Source: Polychytrium aggregatum (lineage: Eukaryota > Chytridiomycota > Chytridiomycetes > Polychytriales). Taken from it: DNA of 44,236 bases. Under the pieces are notes generated by a model that worked only from the letters and a program-made list of their open reading frames with translations, was not told the origin of the DNA and did not search any database. The DNA lies in assembly GCF_025602895.1 (NCBI RefSeq), contig NW_026516433.1:1-44236 (forward strand), given 5' to 3'. Position 1 is the first letter of the stretch, and each line of letters begins with the position of its first letter. Positions 44,119 to 44,236 of this stretch are shown here, in pieces. The position numbers and the translations under genes were made by a program.

Positions 44119-44236
44119 GCAGCACTCATGACACGCATCAGGACGAGGCAAAGCGAGTGCAGGATTGACGCCTTCCTGGCAGACCACCAACCACCCGGGT
44201 CAGCCAGCGAGCCAGCCGAGTTGATGCAGCGACAGC
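44119..44236. other. right window edge
   Basis: 118 bp after the CMTR1-like stop codon. Nothing recognised; it ends with CCAGCGAGCCAGCC-type short repeats. Confidence 0.

Overview
The window looks like nuclear DNA of an early-diverging fungus, most likely a chytrid. This is an inference from gene content: an intact Fanzor (eukaryotic TnpB relative), a SUZ12-type VEFS box, an Abraxas-like BRISC scaffold, a secreted cystatin, TCF25, MIX23, PRP38B and YOP1. The other support is architecture: many short GT-AG introns, compact intergenic gaps and frequent microsatellites inside introns. No tRNA, rRNA, CRISPR array or bacterial-style operon was seen.

Layout. 1-3031 (minus): a multi-exon KH-domain protein that runs off the left edge. 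3032-6453: gene-poor, repeat-rich DNA. 6454-8673 (minus): an intronless Fanzor nuclease gene. 9029-9528 (plus): secreted cystatin. 10056-10918 (plus): a small protein made almost entirely of a VEFS box. 11462-14004 (plus): a K/T-type transcriptional cyclin. 14570-16125 (plus): a DsbA-family oxidoreductase ending in SKL. 16829-18166 and 19338-20839 (minus): tandem YOP1/REEP paralogues with identical intron structure. 21771-23833 (minus): PRP38B-like splicing factor with an RS tail and a 12-nt microexon. 24473-25303 (minus): universal stress protein. 25846-28186 (plus): a predicted pseudokinase fused to a tubby/LURP-one-like domain. 28330-29991 (minus): CCR4/Ngl-type exonuclease. 30303-33748 (minus): TCF25. 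33945-35843 (plus): Abraxas-like protein, divergent from TCF25. 36638-37674 (minus): MIX23. 38033-39937 (minus): intronless MYND-finger protein. 40850-44118 (plus): a CMTR1-like FtsJ-domain protein with a degraded active site and frame breaks.

Exon models were built by hand from homology, splice dinucleotides and codon phase. Eleven multi-exon genes close into full-length open frames with consistent phase at every junction: cystatin, VEFS, cyclin, DsbA, PRP38B, Usp, kinase fusion, Ngl, TCF25, Abraxas and MIX23. Both YOP1 copies do so too. The two genes near the window ends (KH and CMTR1-like) are the only ones with apparent one-base frame breaks.

Most genes here are housekeeping: mRNA processing and decay (PRP38B, Ngl exonuclease, cap methyltransferase-like, KH), transcription and chromatin (cyclin, VEFS), ubiquitin and ribosome quality control (TCF25, Abraxas) and organelle biology (YOP1, MIX23, DsbA-SKL). 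They do not form an obvious single pathway. The mobile component is the Fanzor. The most unusual endogenous proteins are the pseudokinase-tubby fusion and the stand-alone VEFS box.
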